This document shows, in pieces, positions 7,448 through 15,600 of a stretch of 64,000 nucleotides of DNA. A program made the position numbers and the translations under genes. The notes under the pieces were generated by a model. It saw only the letters and a program-made list of their open reading frames with translations. It ran no database searches and had not been told where the DNA came from. The stretch spans positions 1 to 64,000 of the forward strand of contig NZ_JASLER010000014.1 of the NCBI RefSeq assembly GCF_030151085.1. The letters run 5' to 3'. The stretch comes from Bacteroides sp. (GTDB lineage: Bacteria > Bacteroidota > Bacteroidia > Bacteroidales > Bacteroidaceae). Numbering within the stretch: the stretch's first letter is position 1; every line of letters starts with the position of its first letter.

Positions 7448-8824
7448 TCATTTCGTTATCGTCACAAGTACGCTACGCACCGCCCGCGACCGAAAGCTGG
7501 GGGTGGTGCCGATGGGTTCGGGGGTGTCGGTGCCTCCCCAAGTATATTTCAAGTAGCTACCGTCGGTGGCGGTGCAGAGGTATAACGCTTGCGAGCTGCT
7601 GGCATCGCCTCCGGCAGCTGTAAGCAGGTTATCGAAGGCGCCCGTGGTTTTTCCCACCGCCCTGCGGGCATCGCGCAACGGGGTGACTTCTGCCTCGGTG
7701 GGCAATCGCCATGCACCGGGCAAAGTTGCCAGGCTGTAGTTGATGATGGTGCTTGTGGCGGCGGCGGGTTTTAGTCCGCCCCACTCTTTGAGGGACATCA
7801 CCAGCAGTGTGGCACCGGTGGTGGTTACGTTACTCACGCCCATTACGCAAGCACCCCTCCAGATGGAAGGCACAGTGGGGATGGACGCCACGGAGATAGC
7901 ATCGCCACTCGCGCTTCCGCTACCGGGTTCGTTTCCGCCGGATTCACCGCCGCCGCCCGATTCGCCGCCGCCCGATTCACCGCCACTACTCGACCCTGCA
8001 CCGAAGTTGAAAGAAATGTTGACCGGAGCCTTCCAGCCCTCGGCTTCGAGCACCCCGTTCACGGCAATGCCCTGCTTGTAACTGCCGCTCAGCACGTAAG
8101 GAGTGGCGGCAAGCAAAGACTGGTGATGCGTGTAGCCATAGGTAGAAATAGTGCCGTTGGCACGAGTGAGGACGATGGAAAATATCGTTTGTTGTCCGCT
8201 ACCCGGAAAGAGGTGGAACTGGGGCGTGCTCCATGTGCCTGCCGTTGCCTGCTTGGTGCATGTCACGGTATTCACCGCACCGGCATCGCTGAAGCTGCCC
8301 TGCATGCAGTAGCCGGTATATTGCGGCGAGAAGCGCACCTGCACGGCAGTCACATCCTCCGGCACATCGGTGAGGGTAAGCGCGAGGCGTGCCACCCGGT
8401 AGCTGAGACGGATGTTGGCCGAAACGGCGGCATCGCCCACCGTGACGTCGGCATTGCCGCTCATCAGAGCCGAGGCGGCGGGGGTGCCTCCCTTCAGGGT
8501 AATGAGGCTTGTGCGCTGCATGGGGCTGGGCAGGGTATATCCGTCGGTGCCCGCCAGTGCCGCCAGGTGATAATCACCCGGAAACAGGTTCAGGGCAAGG
8601 GCTTCGCCGGCACCGGTGATGGTTTGCGAGGCGGCACACTCCCCTTCGGCATCAAAGGCATAGACGGTGATGGGGTAAGCCAGGGTGGCGCTGCCCTCGC
8701 CGCGGGTCTCTACCAGCAGCTTCACAGGCGATTCGTTTGTAGTCTCTTCAGCATCGTCGATGCGATTGACGCAAGCGGCAAACAGGAGGGTTAAGATCAT
8801 CAATAGGGATGTTACTTTCTTCAT
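7448..8824 (-). CDS. FimB/Mfa2-family fimbrial anchor-type lipoprotein
   Basis: 458 aa with lipoprotein signal FAAC at Cys18. Residues about 30-280 have the layout of Bacteroidales FimB/Mfa2 proteins (LAYPITVYAFDAEGEC, LFPGDYHLAALAG, DVTVGDAAVSANIRLSYRVARLALTL). These minor subunits terminate and anchor the fimbrial shaft in the outer membrane. A Gly/Ser/Glu-rich linker at about 285-315 (GGESGGGESGGGGESGG) leads to a C-terminal domain of about 140 residues with WRLPTEAEV and SFRSRAVR, resembling the formylglycine-like/DUF1566-type domains often found at the C-terminus of Bacteroides surface lipoproteins. The gene follows the membrane protein 8940-10106 by 115 bp of repeats and precedes the Ig-like lipoprotein, consistent with one fimbrial operon read leftwards. 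Confidence 0.7.
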   Translation of the reverse strand: MKKVTSLLMILTLLFAACVNRIDDAEETTNESPVKLLVETRGEGSATLAYPITVYAFDAEGECAASQTITGAGEALALNLFPGDYHLAALAGTDGYTLPSPMQRTSLITLKGGTPAASALMSGNADVTVGDAAVSANIRLSYRVARLALTLTDVPEDVTAVQVRFSPQYTGYCMQGSFSDAGAVNTVTCTKQATAGTWSTPQFHLFPGSGQQTIFSIVLTRANGTISTYGYTHHQSLLAATPYVLSGSYKQGIAVNGVLEAEGWKAPVNISFNFGAGSSSGGESGGGESGGGGESGGNEPGSGSASGDAISVASIPTVPSIWRGACVMGVSNVTTTGATLLVMSLKEWGGLKPAAATSTIINYSLATLPGAWRLPTEAEVTPLRDARRAVGKTTGAFDNLLTAAGGDASSSQALYLCTATDGSYLKYTWGGTDTPEPIGTTPSFRSRAVRSVLVTITK

Positions 8825-8869
8825 AATTGATAGAGTTTTGTTATTGTTGATTTTCTACGTTATGGTGTT

Positions 8870-8936
8870 CAATCGGTGTGTGGTGTTCAATCGGCATGCA
8901 GTAATCAATCGGCATGCAACATTCAATCGGCATACA
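8870..8936. repeat. Four tandem 18-bp repeats (CAATCGGCATGCA core)
   Basis: CAATCGGTGTG, CAATCGGCATGCA, CAATCGGCATGCA and CAATCGGCATACA start at 8870, 8888, 8906 and 8924, an exact 18-bp period. The core contains the palindrome GCATGC. The array sits between the stop of the membrane protein (8940) and the start of the FimB-like gene (8824), so it lies in the leader of the FimB-like gene. Confidence 0.85.
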
Positions 8937-8939
8937 AGC

Positions 8940-10106
8940 TCATATCATCGTGTTCATCAGCCCCAGTACACGTGCCGACCGGGAGTTCAGATTGTCGAAC
9001 GTAGGGTTCAGCTGCCGTATCTTATCGGCTATAAGGCTGCTTGCGTTTATACTCTGTGCATAGGCGCGCGCCTGCGCCACCGAGTCGAAGCGACGGATGT
9101 AAAGCAGTTTTTCGTCTTGCAGTTCCACTTCGCGCTGCTTGTACTCCAGGTTGGCGGTGAGCTGCACACGGTGATGACCGGGACGGACGGAAGATTCGGT
9201 GATGACCACCCAGCAGGGTACATTATTACGCCGCAAAGCCGCCTTGTCGTAACGGCGGATCAGCCAAAGTTCCTCTTCGGGCTGGTAGAGCAAGGTATAG
9301 GGTTCCTCCCCCCACTGCTCGGTGGTGTCAGTGCGATAGGGTGACACAAAACGGAAGTGATACTCCACCACCGTGAATGCCGCCACAAACACCACCCATA
9401 CAATAAGCAGCACGGGCATCGAAAGCCAGAATGCCGCCTGAGTAAGTGACACGCCCAGCAGGGCAAACAGCAAGTAGTAACTGCCGGGCATCAGTTCCCG
9501 AAAAAGAGTCAACAAATTGGCACCTCGCAGCGACTCTCCATTCTCTCTCACTTCACGAATCAGCTCGATGAAATGGGCGAAAATAGCAAATATGCCCATT
9601 GCCAGCGTGAAGAATCCAAGCCAGCGCGTGGGCAGAAAACGAAACAGATCGGTGATGACCACACCGCCTGCAAGAAACCACAACAGGACTGCTTTCCACG
9701 TGCGGTAGACGTTGAGTGAGTTCGTTTGTTCGGCTGCCTGCGCAGGGGTGAACTCGTTCAACTTGTGGAAGCAGATGGTGCGGTGTAATAGGTAGGCAGG
9801 CAGCAGGGCCGTGTAGAGCAGCAGCAGGCTGTCTGTAGAGAACAGGAGCCCACGATGCAGGAAGAGCGCCATAGCCGCCAATGCAGCCAATATCAGCGCC
9901 ACAGTCAGTACCACGCGTGCCTCCTGCGCCGGATAGTAGTAGCGGTAGGCACGGCACAGGTAGTCGTGGGCCGGACGTATCCAACGGGGCATCCACCGGG
10001 TGTTGTAGATGGATAGCGTGTGGGGTGCAACCAGCCATCCGCACATCGCTGTAAACATAGCGAGTGCCAAGAAAAATACATGTTGAGAAGGAGCCATTGT
10101 TTCCAT
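8940..10106 (-). CDS. Polytopic inner-membrane protein with C-terminal soluble domain, unrecognised
   Basis: 388 aa from ATG 10106 (METMAPSQ). A longer frame to 10208 begins with a duplicated RIWSK motif coded by a 16-bp direct repeat and is unlikely to be translated. About seven hydrophobic segments are visible at roughly 8-27, 65-84, 93-110, 136-157, 163-182 and 210-251 (two). They are followed by a hydrophilic domain of about 130 residues (WLIRRYDKAALRR, QREVELQDEKLLYIRRFD, VLGLMNTMI). I do not recognise the family. It is the first gene of the leftward fimbria-like block and shares its composition only partly. It may serve regulation or assembly of that block, but nothing in the sequence proves this. 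Confidence 0.65.
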   Translation of the reverse strand: METMAPSQHVFFLALAMFTAMCGWLVAPHTLSIYNTRWMPRWIRPAHDYLCRAYRYYYPAQEARVVLTVALILAALAAMALFLHRGLLFSTDSLLLLYTALLPAYLLHRTICFHKLNEFTPAQAAEQTNSLNVYRTWKAVLLWFLAGGVVITDLFRFLPTRWLGFFTLAMGIFAIFAHFIELIREVRENGESLRGANLLTLFRELMPGSYYLLFALLGVSLTQAAFWLSMPVLLIVWVVFVAAFTVVEYHFRFVSPYRTDTTEQWGEEPYTLLYQPEEELWLIRRYDKAALRRNNVPCWVVITESSVRPGHHRVQLTANLEYKQREVELQDEKLLYIRRFDSVAQARAYAQSINASSLIADKIRQLNPTFDNLNSRSARVLGLMNTMI

Positions 10107-10646
10107 TGCGTATAGATATAAATGATCTTTTAATTTTGCTGTGCAAATATGTCTATTCCACACCAATAGCTTTGACCAAATACGCAATTTCTTTGACCAA
10201 ATACGCAAACCACTGATTAGCAGCAGTAAAAAAGCTCACTTTTAACATTTAGGAAGGAGATGTTCACGGTGCGGCAGAAGGCGGAAAGAGACAAATAATG
10301 CCGCCCGACAATGCGACAACCAAGCCGAAAGAGTGGCTTTAAGGCTGGCAACACGTGGGGATAAACTAAAAAAAATCGGAAAGGAAAGGGGGACAAAACC
10401 GGAAAAGGCAAGCGGACAAACCTCCAAAAAGGAGAGCCGCCGGGCACCATCGGTCTAGGAAGTTGCCGAGGTGGCTACTAACAAGCAGAGGAGGCAGTCT
10501 TGTGCATAGGACGGTGCAATGAAGGTAACTTGTGCCGCAGCCTCGTCTTGTGGAGACGAGGGATTGCAGGCAACAATAAGCATTACTAATAGAACTGTGG
10601 TAAAGTGGTTTTTAGTTCTTTCAGTATGAGGTAACGACTATGTATC
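10107..10646. other. Intergenic region with no convincing intact gene
   Basis: Between the membrane protein and the acyl-CoA ligase. It contains two direct copies of TTTGACCAAATACGCA (about 10171-10206), a purine-rich G/A stretch (10360-10440), a perfect stem CCTCGTCT/AGACGAGG (10541-10561) and the lipoprotein-like remnant described separately. Short frames on both strands lack credible starts. The promoter of the leftward block is expected at its left end, but no clear box was seen. Confidence 0.5.
10455..10637 (-). pseudogene. Remnant of a lipoprotein N-terminus
   Basis: The minus frame reads TKNHFTTVLLVMLIVACNPSS and then DEAAAQVTF before a stop at 10455. This resembles a type II signal peptide with lipobox IVAC and the beginning of a fimbrillin-like protein. 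No ATG is positioned to start the full signal (the only one, at 10583, lies inside the hydrophobic core), and the frame ends about 40 codons later. It lies upstream of the fimbria-like block in the same orientation. It may be decayed coding sequence or chance. Confidence 0.3.
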
Positions 10647-12449
10647 TTACTCATACATTTTATCTATCAATTCCTTGTAGTTCTTCTCCACTACGGCACG
10701 CTTCAACTTCAGGGTGTTCGTCAATTCGCCACGCTCCATGCTGAAGGGTTCGAGCAGCAGAGTGAAACGCTTGACCTGTTCATACTGGGCAAACGACTGC
10801 TGCAAGGTGTCAATGCGTGCACGGAACAGCGCCTGTATTTTAGGATGCTGCAACAAGTCTTCCATATCTTTGTACTCAATGCCTTTTTCCTTCGCATAGT
10901 CTTTCACAAAACCATAGACAGGAACAATGAGTGCAGAGACAAACTTGCGTTCATCGGCAATGATGGCTATTTGATCGATGTAGCGGTCGATGGACAGCTT
11001 CGTCTCAAGAGCTTGTGGAGAAATGTACTTGCCGTTGGAAGTCTTGAAAAGGTCCTTGATTCGCTCTGTGAGATAGAGCTGATCGCCTTTCAAATAGCCG
11101 GCATCGCCTGTGTGAAACCAGCCATCGGCAGTAATTGCTTCGGCAGTTGCCTCGGCTTTCTTATAGTAACCGGTGGTTATAGTCTTGCCACGAAGCAGTA
11201 TCTCATTGTTTTCGCCTATCTTCACTTCTACATCAGGCAAAACCGTTCCCACGGAACCAATCTCATATCCTTCGTTCAAGAAGCAAGACACAGTAGCTGT
11301 AGATTCTGTCAAGCCATAACCTACCACCATATTAATGCCGACCGAATGTACAAATTCACAAATCTCATCAGGAACGGCAGCACCTGCTGTAGGGAAGAAG
11401 TTTCCGTTTTCAATACCAATCGTCTTCTTTAGCAAAGCGTAGATGGTCTTTTCGTAGAATTTATATTTCAGATGGAGGAGCATGGGAGGAGTCTTACCTT
11501 GACGCAGATAATCTATATTATGCGCCCTGCCCACTTTAATTGCATCCAGCATCAATGCTTTCTTCATACCCGTCTCCTGGTTGATCTTCTCCTGTACACC
11601 GGCATACACCTTCTCCCAAAAACGAGGTACGCTACACATCAATGTAGGACGTATCTCCTTAATAGTTGTTTGAATATCTATCGGACGAAGGTTGATACAG
11701 ATCTGTACACCTCTATGAATACAAAGATAACACCAAGCTTTCTCGAATACATGTGTCAACGGCAAGAAGTTCATTGAGACATCCTGATCCGTCATAAACG
11801 GCAAACGAATATCATGAATGCGAAGTGCTTCCCGATAGTTGAAATGATGTAGCATTACACCTTTCGGTTCACCGGTCGTACCGGAGGTATAAAGGATATT
11901 GGCCAAATCATCGTCCGATGCCTGTGCAGTACGTTCTTCCACAATGTCATTATGCGGCAGATCCTTACCCATCTCCAGGAATTCGTCGAAGTAGATAGAG
12001 GTCATATCGCGCTGGTCGCGTACCACGCTGCGGTCGAAAATAATGAGTTGCTGCAAAGACTGGCAGAAGCCGAATATACTAAAAGCAGCATCATACTGGA
12101 ACTGCTCGCCCACAAACAAATAGCGAATCTGCGCATCATTGACGATATACCGGGCTTGTGCAGATGAACTGGTTGCATACAAAGGGATGGTCACAGCACG
12201 ATTGGCAAATGCTCCGAAATCGGTAAACAAACATTCGGGCTTGTTTTGAGAGAATATTCCGATATTCTCCTGCACTTCAACCCCCAGAGCCACCATAGCA
12301 TTAGCGGTCTGACGCACTGTTTGGGAGAATTCATTCCAAGAAATCGGCAGCCATTGCGATGTCTCATAGTCCCTATATTTAAGAGCTACTTTATCTCCAT
12401 ACTTTTCTGCCTGGCGATGCACCATAACAGACAAATGATGATATGTCAT
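10647..12449 (-). CDS. Long-chain acyl-CoA ligase (AMP-forming)
   Basis: 600 aa from ATG 12449 (MTYHHLSV). The 20-codon upstream extension lacks family similarity. Adenylate-forming enzyme of the ANL superfamily. The P-loop YTSGTTGEPKGVML is at about residues 185-198. The A5 motif is VVGYGLTEST, the A7 region GWFHTGDAGYL, the hinge LTERIKDLFKTSNGKYISP, and a conserved C-terminal lysine lies in ELTNTLKLKR. It activates free fatty acids with ATP and CoA at the cytoplasmic face of the membrane. The size and the insertion between A5 and A7 fit the FadD15-like group common in Bacteroidota. It is divergent from the M20 peptidase gene at 12563 and has no operon partner. Confidence 0.9.
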   Translation of the reverse strand: MTYHHLSVMVHRQAEKYGDKVALKYRDYETSQWLPISWNEFSQTVRQTANAMVALGVEVQENIGIFSQNKPECLFTDFGAFANRAVTIPLYATSSSAQARYIVNDAQIRYLFVGEQFQYDAAFSIFGFCQSLQQLIIFDRSVVRDQRDMTSIYFDEFLEMGKDLPHNDIVEERTAQASDDDLANILYTSGTTGEPKGVMLHHFNYREALRIHDIRLPFMTDQDVSMNFLPLTHVFEKAWCYLCIHRGVQICINLRPIDIQTTIKEIRPTLMCSVPRFWEKVYAGVQEKINQETGMKKALMLDAIKVGRAHNIDYLRQGKTPPMLLHLKYKFYEKTIYALLKKTIGIENGNFFPTAGAAVPDEICEFVHSVGINMVVGYGLTESTATVSCFLNEGYEIGSVGTVLPDVEVKIGENNEILLRGKTITTGYYKKAEATAEAITADGWFHTGDAGYLKGDQLYLTERIKDLFKTSNGKYISPQALETKLSIDRYIDQIAIIADERKFVSALIVPVYGFVKDYAKEKGIEYKDMEDLLQHPKIQALFRARIDTLQQSFAQYEQVKRFTLLLEPFSMERGELTNTLKLKRAVVEKNYKELIDKMYE

Positions 12450-12526
12450 AACGTTATGAATTAGTAAATAACACGCAAAGGTATTAGTTTTATTTGAAAC
12501 TATCTGCATTTTTCAGTATTTATCCG

Positions 12527-12534
12527 TAAGTTTG
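12527..12534 (+). promoter_or_regulatory. Putative Bacteroides -7 box
   Basis: TAAGTTTG fits the TAnnTTTG consensus of the Bacteroides primary sigma factor. It lies 28 bp upstream of the ATG at 12563. No convincing -33 TTG was found at standard spacing. Confidence 0.4.
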
Positions 12535-12562
12535 CAACTTAATAATCAATAAACTTCCAATC

Positions 12563-13636
12563 ATGATATACGATATGCCCACCTTAGTTTCTGAAGCTAC
12601 AGGCCTATTAAAAGCACTCATTTCTATTCCTTCTCTTAGTCGTGACGAAGAAAAAGCGGCTGATTATTTACAGAATTACATCGAGATGCAAGGCATGACC
12701 ACCGGCCGAAAAGGTAATAATATTTGGTGCCTCAGCCCAATGTTTGACCTCAAGAAACCTACTTTGCTACTGAATTCGCATATCGATACCGTTAAACCTG
12801 TAAACGGATGGAGAAAAGACCCGTTCACTCCTCTCGAAGAAAACGGAAAATTATATGGTTTGGGGAGTAATGATGCCGGAGCAAGTGTAGTAAGCCTCCT
12901 GCACGTTTTCTTGCAATTGTGCCGTACGACACAAGCCTACAATCTGATTTATCTTGCTTCTTGCGAAGAAGAAGTTTCGGGTAAAGGTGGAATAGAGTGT
13001 GTATTGCCGGAACTACCTCCTATACAATTTGCTATTGTAGGAGAGCCGACCGAGATGCAACCTGCCATTGCAGAGAAAGGTTTGATGGTGCTGGATGTTA
13101 CAGCTTACGGCCGTTCGGGACACGCCGCCCGGAATGAAGGAGATAATGCTATATATAAGGTATTAAATGATATTGCCTGGTTCCGCGACTACCGCTTTTC
13201 CAAAGAATCAACCTTTTTAGGACCTGTGAAGATGAGCGTAACGATGATAAATGCCGGTACCCAGCACAACGTCATCCCCGACCGCTGCACTTTCGTGGTA
13301 GATATCCGAAGCAACGAATGTTATAGTAATCAGGATCTCTTCGAAGAAATACAAAAGCATATTACCTGCGAAGCTAAACCACGTTCTTTCCGATTGAGTT
13401 CCTCGCATGTTTCACCGGAACATCCGCTAGTACAAAAGGCAGTTGCTATGGGACGTACTCCTTTTGGTTCTCCCACTCTCTCCGATCAGGCATTAATGCC
13501 ATTCTCTTCCATGAAAATGGGTCCGGGCAAAAGCAGTCGCTCGCACACTGCCGACGAATTTATTTTTATCAAAGAAATAGAAGAGGCGATAGAAATGTAT
13601 CTAAATCTATTGGATGGTGCTGAACTAATTCATTAA
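12563..13636 (+). CDS. M20-family amino-acid deacylase (ArgE/DapE type)
   Basis: 357 aa; an alternative start is at codon 5. Zinc-dependent M20 motifs are in order: LLLNSHIDTVK (first metal His and catalytic Asp, about residues 71-81), GLGSNDAGAS (bridging Asp), ASCEEEVSGKGG (general base Glu followed by a metal Glu), IVGEPTEM, GRSGHAAR (substrate His of the lid domain) and SRSHTADEFI (last metal His). It hydrolyses N-acyl amino acids. In Bacteroides, proteins of this type act in arginine biosynthesis on N-succinylated or N-acetylated intermediates, so an argE-like role is likely but cannot be separated from other M20 deacylases here. It is convergent with the EnvC-like gene, whose stop is only 5 bp away. 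Confidence 0.85.
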   Translation: MIYDMPTLVSEATGLLKALISIPSLSRDEEKAADYLQNYIEMQGMTTGRKGNNIWCLSPMFDLKKPTLLLNSHIDTVKPVNGWRKDPFTPLEENGKLYGLGSNDAGASVVSLLHVFLQLCRTTQAYNLIYLASCEEEVSGKGGIECVLPELPPIQFAIVGEPTEMQPAIAEKGLMVLDVTAYGRSGHAARNEGDNAIYKVLNDIAWFRDYRFSKESTFLGPVKMSVTMINAGTQHNVIPDRCTFVVDIRSNECYSNQDLFEEIQKHITCEAKPRSFRLSSSHVSPEHPLVQKAVAMGRTPFGSPTLSDQALMPFSSMKMGPGKSSRSHTADEFIFIKEIEEAIEMYLNLLDGAELIH

Positions 13637-13641
13637 CAAGA

Positions 13642-14964
13642 TCAGCGGTTTAACCACGGTTCCGGATTCAACTTTTCTTTTTCCCTTCTTAATTGGAAAT
13701 GCAGTACTGTGCGGCCGTTATCCGAGCCGTCGGAGAAAATTTGTCCGAGTGATTGCTTGGTAGTCACATTGTCGCCTTGCTTTACAGAAGCAGAAGACAA
13801 GTTACAATAAACGGAAATATAGTTTCCGTGACGAACGAGAATATTGAATAGTCCATTTAACTGGAAGACGGCAGCTACTTTTCCGTCGAATATAGCACGA
13901 GCTTGTGCACCTGCTTTTCCTTGGATATCAATACCTTTATTATCTAGTTTGACATTGCGCAATCCTTCTACCGAGTATTGTCCATAATGGCTGGTGATAA
14001 TATAGGGTCCGGTAATAGGTATAGGCAATTTACCACGGTTATTAACGAAATTGCCGGATAATTCACGATCATCCCGACTCATAGAATAAGTTTCCAAAGG
14101 AGCAACTTTAGTCTTTGTCTTTTCTACTGTAGTAGTGGTAGCAGTAGTTGTTGCCGATTCTTCCTTCTTCTCATTCGCCTTTTTGCGGGCAGCGGCTTCA
14201 CGACGGGCTTCCTCTTCGGCACGCTTACGCGCTTTCTCAATCTCTTCTGCAATCAAGCGATCAATGCGGGCATTAAGCTGATTAGCTTCACGGCGTTTCT
14301 TCGAAAGCTCATTTTGAATGCCCTTCTGCTTTTTCTGCAAATTGGCAACAAGGGTCTTTTTCTCTTTCTCCTGATCCTCTAACTTAGCCTTTTCCGCCTC
14401 ACGCTCTTTCAGCAAACCTTCTTTAGCAGCCTTTACTTGTTGCAACTCCGCTTTCTTTCGATTTACCTGCTCTTGCTTTTTCAGAACTTCTTCGCCTTGC
14501 AAACGCTGGTAAGTAGCGTATTCACGTACATAGCGCAAGCGACGATAGGTTTGTGCCAGACTTTTGGCAGATAAGATAAACATCAGTTTCTCCTCTATCG
14601 AACGGTTTTTATATAGATATTGTACAGACGAATCGTATTTCTGTTTCTTATCTTTCAAGTCGCGTTGCAAACGGGTCAATTGCCGTTCCAAAGAAGTCAA
14701 TTCACGTTCTATTGATTCTACATCATTATTGATGGTTAGAATGTAACGTTTGCGTTCTTCGATTTGTCCGGTCAATGCAGCAAGACCATTCAGCTGGCTG
14801 CCAACGTCTTTCTTAGTAGTGCTCAAAAGTGTTTCAGATTCAGAAATCTGCTTTTGCAGACTTCCACGCTTGCTTTCCAATTCCTTAATCAGCTTATTGG
14901 ATTGGGCAAGAAGCGGTGTCAACAGACAGAAACAACTTATCAAGATACAAAAAAGACGTCTCAT
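13642..14964 (-). CDS. EnvC-like murein hydrolase activator, degenerate LytM domain
   Basis: 440 aa. Sec signal peptide (about 1-20, ending LLAQ), long coiled coil (about 22-265; Lys/Glu-rich, with RKRAEEEARREAAARKK), a Thr-rich linker, and a C-terminal LytM/M23 domain (about 310-440). In the LytM domain the zinc ligands of active peptidases are missing: HKGID is NKGID, the YxHLS motif is YCNLS, and HLH is VLH with one His left. This is the pattern of EnvC-type proteins, which activate amidases instead of cutting peptidoglycan. It is last in the minus-strand operon dut - TPR lipoprotein - DUF4292 - envC-like, 27 bp after the DUF4292 stop. Confidence 0.85.
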   Translation of the reverse strand: MRRLFCILISCFCLLTPLLAQSNKLIKELESKRGSLQKQISESETLLSTTKKDVGSQLNGLAALTGQIEERKRYILTINNDVESIERELTSLERQLTRLQRDLKDKKQKYDSSVQYLYKNRSIEEKLMFILSAKSLAQTYRRLRYVREYATYQRLQGEEVLKKQEQVNRKKAELQQVKAAKEGLLKEREAEKAKLEDQEKEKKTLVANLQKKQKGIQNELSKKRREANQLNARIDRLIAEEIEKARKRAEEEARREAAARKKANEKKEESATTTATTTTVEKTKTKVAPLETYSMSRDDRELSGNFVNNRGKLPIPITGPYIITSHYGQYSVEGLRNVKLDNKGIDIQGKAGAQARAIFDGKVAAVFQLNGLFNILVRHGNYISVYCNLSSASVKQGDNVTTKQSLGQIFSDGSDNGRTVLHFQLRREKEKLNPEPWLNR

Positions 14965-14991
14965 TGTATTTGCTATTTGACTATTCAGTAT

Positions 14992-15600
14992 TTACTCTAT
15001 CCCTTTCTGCAAACCCATCAACATTTCCATTAACTCACTCAACTCAACCTTCTTGTATTTAGCAGAAATTCCGGTCGGTGATATCGAGAAGGCTTTATCC
15101 GAAAAGTTGGAAAACTCTATCTGCCCCTTCTCCATAGATGGTATGCCTAATTCTGTTGCGGTCAGAATTTTCTTTCCATTTGGTCTGGCAGCTGCGTAAA
15201 GCAACTTTTCCAGGTGTGCGAAATTGAATTTCTTAGGTAATACGTCCTTCAATTCTTTACGAGTGGTTTGTACATAACGCTTTCCCATACGGTCCACCAA
15301 TAATATATCATCCGGTGTAACCTCTATCCGGGCAACTTCAGAACGAAGAATCGGCATGAGGAAAGAAATCTGCATACGTTCACCACTTTTCAACTTCATC
15401 GTACCATTCACTGTAAAAACGGCATCTTTATGAGGAATGGTCAACTGTACCTTCGAAGAAAGATAACCGGAAGCATCCGGCAGGGGTGAACCTGTCTGAC
15501 GAGTAGTTTTACATCCCGAAAGTCCCACAATCATCAGAAGCAGGAAAGACAAAACACGAAGTGTCTGTATTACATCGTTATTCAGTAGTTTGAGTTTCAT
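14992..15600 (-). CDS. DUF4292 lipoprotein
   Basis: 202 aa. Lipoprotein signal with lipobox LSGC at Cys30, preceded by an unusually long N-region. The body is beta-rich (VQLTIPHKDAVFTVNGTMKLKSGE, ISFLMPILRSEVARIEVTPDDILLVDRM), typical of DUF4292 in Bacteroidota. The fold resembles LolA/LolB-like half-barrels that bind lipid. The start overlaps the end of the TPR gene by 23 bp, indicating translational coupling. Its position between a TPR lipoprotein and an EnvC-like protein suggests an envelope-maintenance function; the exact job is not known. Confidence 0.8.
   Translation of the reverse strand: MKLKLLNNDVIQTLRVLSFLLLMIVGLSGCKTTRQTGSPLPDASGYLSSKVQLTIPHKDAVFTVNGTMKLKSGERMQISFLMPILRSEVARIEVTPDDILLVDRMGKRYVQTTRKELKDVLPKKFNFAHLEKLLYAAARPNGKKILTATELGIPSMEKGQIEFSNFSDKAFSISPTGISAKYKKVELSELMEMLMGLQKGIE

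Noticed and set aside
7281..7451. 57-residue N-terminal extension of the Ig-like lipoprotein
   Set aside because: It is encoded by a short tandem repeat and would hide the lipoprotein signal.
10217..10450. 77-codon minus-strand frame
   Set aside because: No recognisable domain, and in a compositionally biased gap with overlapping frames on both strands.
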